From Companilactobacillus zhongbaensis (GTDB lineage: Bacteria; Bacillota; Bacilli; Lactobacillales; Lactobacillaceae), in contig NZ_RHOM01000007.1 in the NCBI RefSeq assembly GCF_003946515.1, positions 60,500 to 124,499 of the forward strand: 64,000 nt of DNA, written 5' to 3'. Under the pieces are notes generated by a model. It had not been told where the DNA came from, made no database searches, and saw only the letters and a program-made list of their open reading frames with translations. Shown piece by piece: positions 42,955-52,020 of this stretch; position 1 is the first letter of the stretch; every line of letters begins with the position of its first letter. The translations under genes and the position numbers were made by a program.

Positions 42955-43620
42955 TTTACGTTTTATCTGCATCCGTTATATTGAAACTAGTCCTGAGCCC
43001 AGTGTTGCCTCCTGGTGAAGGTTATTGCAGTACTGATTTGTATACATGTAATAGTATTATCTATTTTTATTCACTGAACTTGCTGCAATTGGATAATGGT
43101 TTCTACACTTATGAGCTAAATTGGCTGCCGTTTGGATAGTGGTTTTTATTTTTTATCCTCATGGATGCTGAAACTAGCTCCAGGCGACAGCGACCTATGG
43201 TTAACACATGTTTTGCAATACTGCTTTATTTGTCTTAGATAGTTTTTGCTATTCTTGTTAGCTAAAATTGCTGCAGTTTAGATAGTAGATTTTATTTTTT
43301 ATCCTCAAGGATGCGAAAACGAGCTCCGGCACACAGCGGCCTCCGGTTAACACATGTAGTCGCGGAACAGATTTTCGAATATAAAATAGTGCTATTAATT
43401 CCTGTTTGCTAAAATTGCAGCAACATAAATAGTGTTTTTTATATTTTATCTTCAAGGATGCTGAAACGAGCTCCGCGAGGTAGCGGCCTCCGGTTAACAC
43501 ATGTAGTCGCGTCACTGCTTCGCAGCACCTTGTGCGACTACACGCGTTAATCCTCAGCAGCTGACCAACCTCGCTGCGCTCTCTGTGCTTAAATCCTCAG
43601 CAGCTATCCGTGTGCCTCCG
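42955..43620. repeat. Four-unit degenerate tandem repeat, ~147-bp period
   Basis: The units start near 42961, 43151, 43297 and 43444. Anchors ATCCTCA/ATCTTCA lie at 43155, 43301 and 43448, spacing 146 and 147 bp. Each unit reads ATCCTCAAGGATGCTGAAAC, GAGCTCC, CGGCCTCCGGTTAACACATG and ends with a TTGCTGCA/TTGCAGCA stretch. Unit 1 is the most diverged and carries an extra ~40-bp partial duplication. No gene is assigned; the minus-strand ORF over units 3-4 merely reads the repeat. Confidence 0.7.
43502..43542. other. Stable hairpin in the last repeat unit
   Basis: TGTAGTCGC (43502-43510) and GCGACTACA (43534-43542) are exact complements, with an inner CTGC/GCAG stem. The sequence lies in the 3' flank of nth, where it could act in RNA processing or as a transcript end. 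No T run follows on either strand. Confidence 0.5.
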
Positions 43621-43624
43621 CTCT

Positions 43625-44266
43625 CTATTTGTTTGCCTCATTCAATTCGTCACACTGTATGATTAACCGATTGGTCTCTTGGTCTTCAGGCAATTTCATG
43701 GAATATTTGCGGCCGTATTCGATCATGGTGTGATGTGCTCTGTGTAGTTCTTCTGGTTTCATTACTGAGACAATTTTCTTTTCTACGTCTAATACTGAGG
43801 CGTCTGGTTCTACGAAGTGTAGTCGTTTTGATATTTTGGCTACGTGGGTGTCTACTGCGAAGGTTGGTTGGCCAAATACGTCGCTTAAGACTACGTTGGC
43901 TGTTTTTCTGCCTGCCCCGGGTAATTTCATTATTTCACTTCGAACGGCTGGTACGACGTCATTATATTGTGTATGAATGACTCCTGCTGTCTTAATGATG
44001 TTTTTCGCTTTGTTGTGAAATAATCCGACGCTTTTGATGATTTGTTCTACATCTTCGATGGGTGCATTCATCAAATCTACTGGGTCAGGATATTTAGCAA
44101 ATAATACTGGTGTTACTTTATTGACAGAGACGTCAGTCGCCTGTGCACTCAAGATGACGGAAACTAAATATTGAAATGGTGTTCTTGAATCAAGTGATGG
44201 ACCTACTGGTCCGATGTCTTCTTCCATTTGGTGGATGGCCCAAACTATTTGTTCATTCGTTAACAT
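43625..44266 (-). CDS. nth: Endonuclease III lacking the 4Fe-4S cluster motif
   Basis: 213 residues. DNA glycosylase/AP lyase for oxidised pyrimidines. The helix-hairpin-helix and catalytic Lys lie in LPGAGRKTANVV and the catalytic Asp in AVDTHVAKIS. In standard Nth the C-terminus carries four cysteines (C-x6-C-x2-C-x5-C); here the region after IEYGRKYSMKLPEDQETNRL has only one Cys. The fold must be held without the cluster. It is the last gene of dnaD-nth, with stop and start codons overlapping as TAATG. Confidence 0.92.
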   Translation of the reverse strand: MLTNEQIVWAIHQMEEDIGPVGPSLDSRTPFQYLVSVILSAQATDVSVNKVTPVLFAKYPDPVDLMNAPIEDVEQIIKSVGLFHNKAKNIIKTAGVIHTQYNDVVPAVRSEIMKLPGAGRKTANVVLSDVFGQPTFAVDTHVAKISKRLHFVEPDASVLDVEKKIVSVMKPEELHRAHHTMIEYGRKYSMKLPEDQETNRLIIQCDELNEANK

Positions 44267-44889
44267 TAATATCCCAACTTCTTTCGTCTTTCTTGTAATT
44301 GCTCGGCAGTTTTAATATTACTCTTTTCCCAACTGATTAAGATCCGATCCATGTATTTCAATGAATAAGCTTGATTTAAAACAGCTTCTCGTAAGGCCAA
44401 TTGGATCAGCGGAATGCCATAATGATCGTCATCGATCCACTGATGAACTTGTTCTTGTTCGATTGGCGATATCGGCCGACCAAATTCAACTTCGATCCTT
44501 TTAAAAAGCTCTTCGGTGTCAGACATCAACTTTTTCTCACTATCGTTAGTAGCTTGTTGGACAAATAAGGCTTTCAAACGATCGTAAATTGGTGTCAGTG
44601 AATAAACGTCCCGTTGTTGATGATTTTCCACCACAGTCTTTAATTCGACAATACCTAATTTGATCATTTCTTGGATGGCATTATAAATCTGTGATTCTTC
44701 ATAGCCAGTATTCTCAGAAATATTTTGTACCATTGGGAAATAGTTACCCTTTTGAGCGTACATTTGTAAATTTAAATAAATAATCAATTCTTGTTCACTC
44801 AAACCGAGTTTATGGTAATTTTCGATAATTAAATTACTTAGATTAGTACTGCCACTATTGAGAAATTTCTCAAACATCTTCTCATCCAT
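44266..44889 (-). CDS. dnaD: DnaD-family replication initiation protein
   Basis: 207 residues. The N-terminal winged-helix domain (LIIENYHKLGLSEQELIIYLNLQMYAQKGNYFP) and the C-terminal DnaD/DnaB-like domain (FGRPISPIEQEQVHQWIDDDHYGIPLIQLALREAVLN...) are both present. DnaD helps load the replicative helicase at oriC and at restart sites. ATG 44889 is taken because GGAG lies 8 nt upstream; GTG 44898 overlaps it. The dnaD-nth order is conserved in Bacillus. Confidence 0.94.
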   Translation of the reverse strand: MDEKMFEKFLNSGSTNLSNLIIENYHKLGLSEQELIIYLNLQMYAQKGNYFPMVQNISENTGYEESQIYNAIQEMIKLGIVELKTVVENHQQRDVYSLTPIYDRLKALFVQQATNDSEKKLMSDTEELFKRIEVEFGRPISPIEQEQVHQWIDDDHYGIPLIQLALREAVLNQAYSLKYMDRILISWEKSNIKTAEQLQERRKKLGY

Positions 44890-44924
44890 TTGTTTCACTC
44901 CAAAAATCTTAAAAATCTGTTTCC

Positions 44925-44965
44925 ATTTAAAAATGACAATATTCGTTGATTAGAATATTGTCATT
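44925..44965 (-). terminator. Rho-independent terminator after the YpmB-like gene
   Basis: AATGACAATATTC (44932-44944) and GAATATTGTCATT (44953-44965) are perfect complements around an 8-nt loop. Reading minus, T residues follow. The arms match those of the terminator at 20786-20813. Confidence 0.88.
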
Positions 44966-44981
44966 AAAAAGTGAATTCTCA

Positions 44982-45461
44982 CTAAATATTGTTAATTAAT
45001 TGTACGCTCTTACCTGATTTAAAGTCGACCAAATTGTATCCGATCGAACCGTTTTTGTTCTTGAAAGCAACTTCCCAAGTTGGTTTCTTTTGGTAGAGCC
45101 CCAAATTGATATGCATGATCTTAGAAGGATTATAGCGCTGTGCTACGCCATTGATAACCGTTTGGCGAACAGGTGCATCTCCCTTATCCACGAGTGTAGT
45201 TTGACCTGTTTTAGCATTAATTATGACATAGCGATATTGCTTCTTGTTAGTTAAACCACCAACAGAATAATATTGCTTGTCACGTGAATAATTACCGAAA
45301 TAATCAGGCTTAGTGATCTTAGCACTCGTTTCGGCAATATCATAAGATTGCGACTTGGCGCTCGAATAAGGTGCAAACGAGAGATTTATGTAAGTGATCA
45401 ATGAGACCACAGCTAATGTAACTAATGATATTGCTAGTAAAATCTTTGTGTTTCTATTCAT
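44982..45461 (-). CDS. YpmB-like membrane-anchored protein (DUF5590)
   Basis: 159 residues with a single N-terminal membrane anchor (ILLAISLVTLAVVSLITYI) and an extracellular domain containing a PepSY-like segment (YSVGGLTNKKQYRYVIINAKTG). Position between dinG and dnaD matches ypmB in Bacillus; aspB and asnS, which lie there in Bacillus, are absent. Function in the family is unknown. ATG 45461 is chosen because AAGGAAG precedes it. Confidence 0.75.
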   Translation of the reverse strand: MNRNTKILLAISLVTLAVVSLITYINLSFAPYSSAKSQSYDIAETSAKITKPDYFGNYSRDKQYYSVGGLTNKKQYRYVIINAKTGQTTLVDKGDAPVRQTVINGVAQRYNPSKIMHINLGLYQKKPTWEVAFKNKNGSIGYNLVDFKSGKSVQLINNI

Positions 45462-45509
45462 GAGTTCTTCCTTAAAGTTAGTCAACATTCATAGTATAGC
45501 AAGTTTTGG

Positions 45510-48314
45510 TTAATTCAAAAACTTATTTATATCTTTTTTTATGTCGGACATATCATCTTGTACGATCGGAATGCCATGTGGCAATGAATCAATGATCTTT
45601 TTACCATATGATTTGGTCAAGATACGATTATCTAAAAGCAAAATTACACCGCGATCATGGGGATTTCTAACTAACCGCCCTAGCCCTTGACGTAACTGCA
45701 AAATTGCCCGAGGCAAAGTGTCAGCTTGAAAGACGTTAATTCCTTCTTGACTCATGACATCTTGTCTAACTTTGACATCCAGCATTTCAGGAGATTCGAA
45801 CGGAATTCTAGTCACAATCAAGATCTCTAGCATCTTATTTGGAAAGTCGACCCCTTCCCAAAATGAGTTAGCCCCTAATAAAACAGAACGATTACCAATA
45901 GCAAAGCGCTTCTTGATCTTTTCGTTAGTTCCAGTAACGCCTTGGGCTAATATCTCCCACTTTTCCTTAACGGAAGTTTCCATCAGTTGATTGTAAACTG
46001 CCTCAAGAGTAGTCAACGAGTTAAATAAAATCATTGTTTGATGGTCTAAATCATTCAAGATTTCAACGATATATTTAGTCACCATGGAATAATATTCCTC
46101 AGTCGACAAATGTGTGATATCAGAAATATCTTCCGGAATGTAGATCTTACTGTTCTTAGCCATATCGTTGGCATCTGGTAAGATCATCATTTCGTTGATT
46201 TGATTACTTTCCAACTGTAGGTCGAGAATGAAATGAGAAAAATCTTTTTGGATCGTGATGGCAGCTCCAATAGCAAAAATTTGGCTAAAGGAATCAGTCG
46301 TGTCCTTGATCAAGCTCTTAATATCATACTGACGCCAACTGATTTTGATCGTGTTAGGTTCATAATAATCACGCATGTCGATCTCGATCCCGAAATCAGA
46401 ATCTTTTTGTTGGAGAACTTGCAGCAGTTCATCCATTGCCCCTAATATTCGTCTGATTTTAGAATTTTCAATGATCAAATTGGAAATGATCCGTGATAAT
46501 TCCACCGAAATAAAGTTTTTTTGAAAGTTGTATTGATCAAACAAAATATCGATTCGATTAACGACCATGGTCACTTCAACGATTAAATCTGACAATAAAT
46601 CAACTAAATCATTGTTATTTTTATTGAAATCTTCTTGATTCAAGATCAAGTTTATGAACTGATCGCGTTCTTGAAGCGAAACGTGATCTTGAATGCTGTT
46701 ATCAAAAAGATTAAATTCCAAGCGCTCCATCAACTCATCAATGGCTTGAAAATGTGTTTCCATATCTTGCAAGTCTTGATAATTCCACAGCTGAGTTGTC
46801 ACCTCTGTGAAGACGTAACGTAAAGTCACCCGGTTTTGATACAAAATATCACTCAATTTTCTGACATATTCATTTAATTTCAAAAAATCGATCGTTGGTG
46901 AGGCAACGTTTCGCAAGTTGTCGGCAAAGTGATTAGCTTCATCGATAACTAAATATGAGTTGTCACCCCAAATTGAACTGTCGATATTTCGTGCCAAATA
47001 AGCTTGATTGGTTACTAAAATCAAGGATTCATGATATTTATTCACTTGATAGCGCCAAAAGTCATCTTCAGCAAATAAAGTATTTTCTTTAGCTTCGCCA
47101 CGATGGCGAATAATCGTAAATAATGGATTGTTGTAGTTAGTTAAGTGCAACTCATTAAGATCACCGGTTTCGGTGATAGTTAGCCAAACTAAAATTTTCA
47201 TCTTCAAAAGTGCCGTATGACGATGGCCTTGATAATTCTCGATGGCTTCGTAAAAACGATCGATGTCGATAAAGTTGTAACTACTCTTAACGACTTCGGC
47301 ATGATAGTTGTGCTGTGAAACTTGATTTAACAACGGGATCGACTGGTCAACAATTTGCTTCTGCAAAACTTTTGTCGTTGTGGCAATCACTAACTTTCGA
47401 TTGCCATTGATCAAATACGACAGTGGTAGTAAATAAGCTAAGGTCTTCCCTGACCCAGTCGGAGCTTCGATCAAGTTCCATTTATTATCTTTGCTACGAT
47501 CACTGGCATTTTCGTAAATATCATCCATCAATTTAGCTTGATTTTCGCGGTATTGAAGTTTGCCCTTTAGCATATTACGTTTCTTTTGTTTGGACTTCGG
47601 ATATGAAGTCTTTTGGTCGATTTGTTCACTGATGTGAAATTGCTTTTTTCGTAAAACTAAGCCATCTTTTTCGTACAAATAATCTGGCAACAGACGTTTA
47701 TTGTTGACGCGTCGTTGGTAGATATCTTTGAAGACTAAGTTAGTTTCGCGAATGGTTTGTGTTCCTAGATCGACTAAACTCTTCAAAGTCGTCAGTGGTA
47801 GATCTCTGATCTGGCTTTGGATCACTAAGAACAATTTGGCGGTTACCAAAGCGTCACTATCGGCGCTGTGCGGATTGTCATGCTCGATACTCAAATAACT
47901 AGTAAGGTCTTGAAGTTTGTAGCTGCTGACAGTTGGGAACATGATTTGAGAAAGTTCCACAGTGTCAATTGCATTAACGTTTAGTTCGTTGAGACCAACA
48001 CGGCTCAATTCCCGATTTAAAAAAGGGAGATCAAAATTCACATTGTGTGCAATAAAAATCTTATTTTTCAGAAGTTTAAAAATACCTGGTGCAAGTTCCT
48101 TAAACTTGGGAGCATCTTTGACATCTTCATCGCTTAGGCCAGTTAACGCCGTTATCCGACTAGGGATCGGAACATCAGGATTAATCTTTTGGTTAAAAAC
48201 TTTGGTTATCTCACCATCTTCGATCAACACACAGCCAAATTGAATGATCCGACCATCATCATGCCAGTTGGCATTGGTAGTCTCGAGATCAACAACTGCA
48301 TATGAGTTTTTCAA
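45510..48314 (-). CDS. dinG: DinG-type exonuclease-helicase
   Basis: 934 residues. An N-terminal DEDDh 3'-5' exonuclease (VVDLETT, FIAHNVNFDLPFL, HSADSDALVTAKLF) is fused to an XPD-like superfamily 2 helicase (Walker A PTGSGKT near 285, DEAN box VIDEANHF, and LRQGLGRLVRNPHDRG). The iron-sulphur cysteines of E. coli DinG are absent, as in Bacillus-type DinG, which works mainly as a nuclease. The start is TTG at 48314. It follows addA by 13 bp and probably shares its operon. Confidence 0.93.
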   Translation of the reverse strand: MKNSYAVVDLETTNANWHDDGRIIQFGCVLIEDGEITKVFNQKINPDVPIPSRITALTGLSDEDVKDAPKFKELAPGIFKLLKNKIFIAHNVNFDLPFLNRELSRVGLNELNVNAIDTVELSQIMFPTVSSYKLQDLTSYLSIEHDNPHSADSDALVTAKLFLVIQSQIRDLPLTTLKSLVDLGTQTIRETNLVFKDIYQRRVNNKRLLPDYLYEKDGLVLRKKQFHISEQIDQKTSYPKSKQKKRNMLKGKLQYRENQAKLMDDIYENASDRSKDNKWNLIEAPTGSGKTLAYLLPLSYLINGNRKLVIATTTKVLQKQIVDQSIPLLNQVSQHNYHAEVVKSSYNFIDIDRFYEAIENYQGHRHTALLKMKILVWLTITETGDLNELHLTNYNNPLFTIIRHRGEAKENTLFAEDDFWRYQVNKYHESLILVTNQAYLARNIDSSIWGDNSYLVIDEANHFADNLRNVASPTIDFLKLNEYVRKLSDILYQNRVTLRYVFTEVTTQLWNYQDLQDMETHFQAIDELMERLEFNLFDNSIQDHVSLQERDQFINLILNQEDFNKNNNDLVDLLSDLIVEVTMVVNRIDILFDQYNFQKNFISVELSRIISNLIIENSKIRRILGAMDELLQVLQQKDSDFGIEIDMRDYYEPNTIKISWRQYDIKSLIKDTTDSFSQIFAIGAAITIQKDFSHFILDLQLESNQINEMMILPDANDMAKNSKIYIPEDISDITHLSTEEYYSMVTKYIVEILNDLDHQTMILFNSLTTLEAVYNQLMETSVKEKWEILAQGVTGTNEKIKKRFAIGNRSVLLGANSFWEGVDFPNKMLEILIVTRIPFESPEMLDVKVRQDVMSQEGINVFQADTLPRAILQLRQGLGRLVRNPHDRGVILLLDNRILTKSYGKKIIDSLPHGIPIVQDDMSDIKKDINKFLN

Positions 48315-48327
48315 TATTACATCACCA

Positions 48328-51300
48328 CTAATCTAATTTCTCAATTTGATTGATCTTGAGGAAATAAAGATATTTCCCTGTCACTGGTTTATTTTTGATA
48401 ATTGAAATTGCTTTGGCATACAAGTTCAGTTGTCCAGAATAATCATTGATCTTCTCATCAATATTATTGGAATTAACATTATCTGTTTTATAATCAAAAA
48501 TTTTTATTTCATCGTCTAATTCAATCACTCCGTCAATAATACCATGAACTAAGATCTTGTCATCACTAGTATCAACATCTTTTGCAGATTTGAATAGTTT
48601 TTCGGCGGGTGCCAAGATCGAGAATGGATATTCTCGTAAGACGTGATCGGCATTTTTGATGATGGCTTGTCCGAGGTCACTTTGGTAAAAATTGACTAAG
48701 CTTGCTAGATCGATTTTTTTAGCCACTTGCTCGTCGAGTACTTTAGTATTGACCAGTTGTTCGAGTAATTCGGTGAATTCCGCTTCACCTGGAGTTTTAT
48801 CTAAAGCTATTTTTTGCAAGACTAAGTGAGTCGCTGAACCGATATCAGTGGCCGAGACTTTCTTCTCTTGAGCTAAAAATTGTGGCCGCTTGAATTGCTT
48901 TTGGGTGTAGCGTCCTCGTGAAATGATCTCTGCAGGTGCCATTTGCTCATCATCAGGATCAGAGAACAAACTCTTTATCTCCGATACTGATTGATAGGCT
49001 GTAGTTTTGACGGCGTCTTCGTGAGGATATTGAAAGTCCAAAATATTATCGACCGTTTGTTTGAATCGGTCACTGATATCGACATTTTTATTGTCAGTCA
49101 CAGCTTTGTTGGTGACTTCAATTTGTTTGAGATCATTAGTATTTACAATGCTCAACTGCATTTGACTGTCAGCATTCGTAAAATGTTCCAGATCCAAATC
49201 ATTTTTCGTTTGATCATCTGAAATAATGCTCATCCCGACTAAGTTTTGATAATTTTGAGCTCCTAGTCTGAAGCCTTCATTGATCACGCCGTGCTCATCT
49301 TTTCTGACATATTCCCAGTTGTTGATCGATTTACGGGGATCTTTGTCATATCCGATCAAGATGAGTTTTTGTTTTGCCCGTGTTAAGGCAACGTAAAGGA
49401 GACGCATTTCTTCTGAAGTGGTCGAGATTTTCTTATCATTACTGATCAGAGTTCGTTGGATCGTGCGAGCATTAGCACGAGTTATTTGGTCAAGCACACT
49501 GATTCCCACACCCTCATGAACATCGTACAAAGTATCAGCAATATAATCTTTGTTGTTGAACTTATCATCAATGTTTAACAAGATGACGACAGGAAATTCC
49601 AAACCTTTGCTGGCATGGATGGTCATTACTTTGACACTGTCATCGGTAGTTTCGATACTATTCGGTTGTGCAAGATCTCGATCCATATCTTGCATCCGCT
49701 TGATGAAACTGATGAATTTGTGGAGACCCATGAAATTGTTTTTTTCATAAGTATTGGCTCTTTGATACAAAGCGTGTAAGTTAGCGGTTCTTTGCTTACC
49801 ACCAGGCATCCCTGCCACGTATTCTAATATACCGGTCTCTTGATAAACTTTCCAAATGAGTTTGACTAAGCTATTTTTGTTGGAAAAGTCCCGATAGCCT
49901 TCTAAACGTTCTATGAAAGAAATCATTTTCTTGACCAAAGCTTGATCAGAGTCTGGTTGCTGGATGAATTCTTGAATCGCTGAATAAAAATCGACTGACT
50001 TATTGGTCAATCTGATCAAAGCTAATTCTTGCTCGTTCAAACCGACGATCGGTGAACGCAATACTGCCACCAACGGTACATCTTGCCGAGGATTATCGAT
50101 GATGTTGAGCATTGACATGATTATTTGTAGTTCGGTCGTCTGGAAATAGTTTTGAGCATCCGTTACCATGACGGGAATTTCTTCGTTGGCAAAATACGAG
50201 ATCAAATCAGTATTACTGTTTTTATTCCGCATCAAAATGGCGATGTCTGAATATTTCAAATCTCGATAAACGCCTTTCTTAGCATCGTAAACTTGGAAAT
50301 TATTCGCCATCAATTTCTTGATCCGTTTAGCAGCAAATTCGATCTTGTCGACCCTTTTATCGACGACCGGGATATCTTCTAAGAGCTCAATTTTAGCTTT
50401 TTCTTCCTCTTTCTCAGACTTATCGAGTTCTTCTGGTGTGAGGATGTAAACTTCATTAGTCGAATCGACATCTTCTGGGAAATTGGTTCCTGGTATCAAT
50501 TGGACACTTCTGTCGTAATCGATATCACCGATCTTTCGATCTAATATACGTCTAAAGATGGCATTGACAAAATCATCAACGGCCACTGAGGAACGGAAGT
50601 TCTTTGACAACTGGATCAATTCATCAGGATTGTCATCTTGTTGGAAACGTTGGTACTTTTCAGTAAAGATGTACGGAGCAGCTTGTCTAAAGCCATAGAT
50701 CGACTGCTTGATATCCCCCACCATAAACATGTGGTTATTCTCATTAGATAAAGTTTGAATAATTTGCTCTTGCATCGGATTCACATCTTGATATTCATCG
50801 ATCATGATCTCGTGGAATCGATTTTGATAAAAGTCGAGGGCAACTTTTTGATCGTCGACTTCCGTATTGAAAATCTCAATAGCTTTGTGCTCCAAGTCGT
50901 TGAAATCCAAGGTATGACCTTGATCTTTCAAGCGAGCAAATTCTTTGATGAAAGCTTGCTCGACTTCGACTAATTTAGTGACTAATTTTTGCGCATTGTG
51001 GATGGTCTTGATGGTGTCTGCTTCATTTTGGATAAAGTATCCTTCATAGATCTTTTCATCCATTTGCTCTTTGAGCTTTTTACGCTGATCCTTGACTGAA
51101 GTAACGATCGTCTCATCGTCCGCCATAGCCTTAACTTCTTTAGAAACGGATTTGACGCGGTCAAACTTAAAGTTTGCGACCATTTCACGAATGTCGTCGA
51201 AAGGCTCGTTATTAATGACCGCATCTTGAATAGCTTTGATTTTAGCAATAGCACTGTTGAAGACTACCACATAATTTTGGCTTAACAAATCGTTTGCCGA

Positions 51301-52020
51301 GATCTCAGCTAGACTTTCCATTTCCTTGATCATGTTGTTCAAATTGTTCAATAACTGTTTTTTGACTTTCTGTTGGTAAAAATCTGAATCCACCAGGTTA
51401 TCTTCAATTTGATAGTTAGCGGCCAACTGATTCAACCACTGGTCAGTATTTTCGTTAGTCACAGCAAAATTGTACAGGCGATAGATCGTATCAGCTAAAC
51501 CGTCATCAGTCTTGTCATTGGAAAAGTTTTCTGTCAAATTGAAAAAATCGATGTCAGCTTTTTCGTAATACTTGTTGCGGACATTATCAAAAGCTTGTTC
51601 TTGTAGCAAAGTACGTTCGGTATCATCACTCAATAAACGAAAATTTGGGTCCAAGTCGATCACATAATAGTATTTTTTGATGACACTTAGGCAAAATGCA
51701 TGCAAGGTGCTGATGTTTGCGACTGGTACTTTAAAAATTTGTGATTGCATGTGTTGCTGCTGCTCATCATCAAGTTGTCCGCTAGCCACTAATTCTTTGA
51801 TCCGGCTGATCAAGCGGTCTTTCATTTCTTTAGCGGCGGTATCCGTAAAAGTAGCCACTAACAAGTTATCGACGTTTTCACCGTTTTTGATCAATTCGAT
51901 GATCCGCTCGATCAAAATAGTAGTCTTACCTGATCCTGCTGCAGCAGAAACTAAAATATCATGTCCATGATGAAATATTGCTTTTTGTTGGTTTTCTGTC
52001 CACTTAGGCATTGGCTTCAT
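48328..52020 (-). CDS. addA: ATP-dependent helicase/nuclease subunit A
   Basis: 1230 residues. UvrD-type helicase with Walker A AAAGSGKTTIL near residue 28, DEYQD box (MIDEYQDVNPMQEQ), and a C-terminal PD-(D/E)XK nuclease (DGVIELDDEIKIFDYKTDN). With the B subunit it resects double-strand breaks for RecA loading and recognises Chi sites. Its ATG (52020) lies inside the end of rexB, a 17-bp overlap, so translation is coupled. Confidence 0.96.
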   Translation of the reverse strand: MKPMPKWTENQQKAIFHHGHDILVSAAAGSGKTTILIERIIELIKNGENVDNLLVATFTDTAAKEMKDRLISRIKELVASGQLDDEQQQHMQSQIFKVPVANISTLHAFCLSVIKKYYYVIDLDPNFRLLSDDTERTLLQEQAFDNVRNKYYEKADIDFFNLTENFSNDKTDDGLADTIYRLYNFAVTNENTDQWLNQLAANYQIEDNLVDSDFYQQKVKKQLLNNLNNMIKEMESLAEISANDLLSQNYVVVFNSAIAKIKAIQDAVINNEPFDDIREMVANFKFDRVKSVSKEVKAMADDETIVTSVKDQRKKLKEQMDEKIYEGYFIQNEADTIKTIHNAQKLVTKLVEVEQAFIKEFARLKDQGHTLDFNDLEHKAIEIFNTEVDDQKVALDFYQNRFHEIMIDEYQDVNPMQEQIIQTLSNENNHMFMVGDIKQSIYGFRQAAPYIFTEKYQRFQQDDNPDELIQLSKNFRSSVAVDDFVNAIFRRILDRKIGDIDYDRSVQLIPGTNFPEDVDSTNEVYILTPEELDKSEKEEEKAKIELLEDIPVVDKRVDKIEFAAKRIKKLMANNFQVYDAKKGVYRDLKYSDIAILMRNKNSNTDLISYFANEEIPVMVTDAQNYFQTTELQIIMSMLNIIDNPRQDVPLVAVLRSPIVGLNEQELALIRLTNKSVDFYSAIQEFIQQPDSDQALVKKMISFIERLEGYRDFSNKNSLVKLIWKVYQETGILEYVAGMPGGKQRTANLHALYQRANTYEKNNFMGLHKFISFIKRMQDMDRDLAQPNSIETTDDSVKVMTIHASKGLEFPVVILLNIDDKFNNKDYIADTLYDVHEGVGISVLDQITRANARTIQRTLISNDKKISTTSEEMRLLYVALTRAKQKLILIGYDKDPRKSINNWEYVRKDEHGVINEGFRLGAQNYQNLVGMSIISDDQTKNDLDLEHFTNADSQMQLSIVNTNDLKQIEVTNKAVTDNKNVDISDRFKQTVDNILDFQYPHEDAVKTTAYQSVSEIKSLFSDPDDEQMAPAEIISRGRYTQKQFKRPQFLAQEKKVSATDIGSATHLVLQKIALDKTPGEAEFTELLEQLVNTKVLDEQVAKKIDLASLVNFYQSDLGQAIIKNADHVLREYPFSILAPAEKLFKSAKDVDTSDDKILVHGIIDGVIELDDEIKIFDYKTDNVNSNNIDEKINDYSGQLNLYAKAISIIKNKPVTGKYLYFLKINQIEKLD

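Noticed and set aside
43258..43515. 85-aa minus-strand ORF with repeated RLHVLTGGR...ELV.ASL.IK
   Set aside because: It simply reads two tandem repeat units; the unit spacings (146 and 147 bp) do not both preserve frame, and there is no ribosome binding site.
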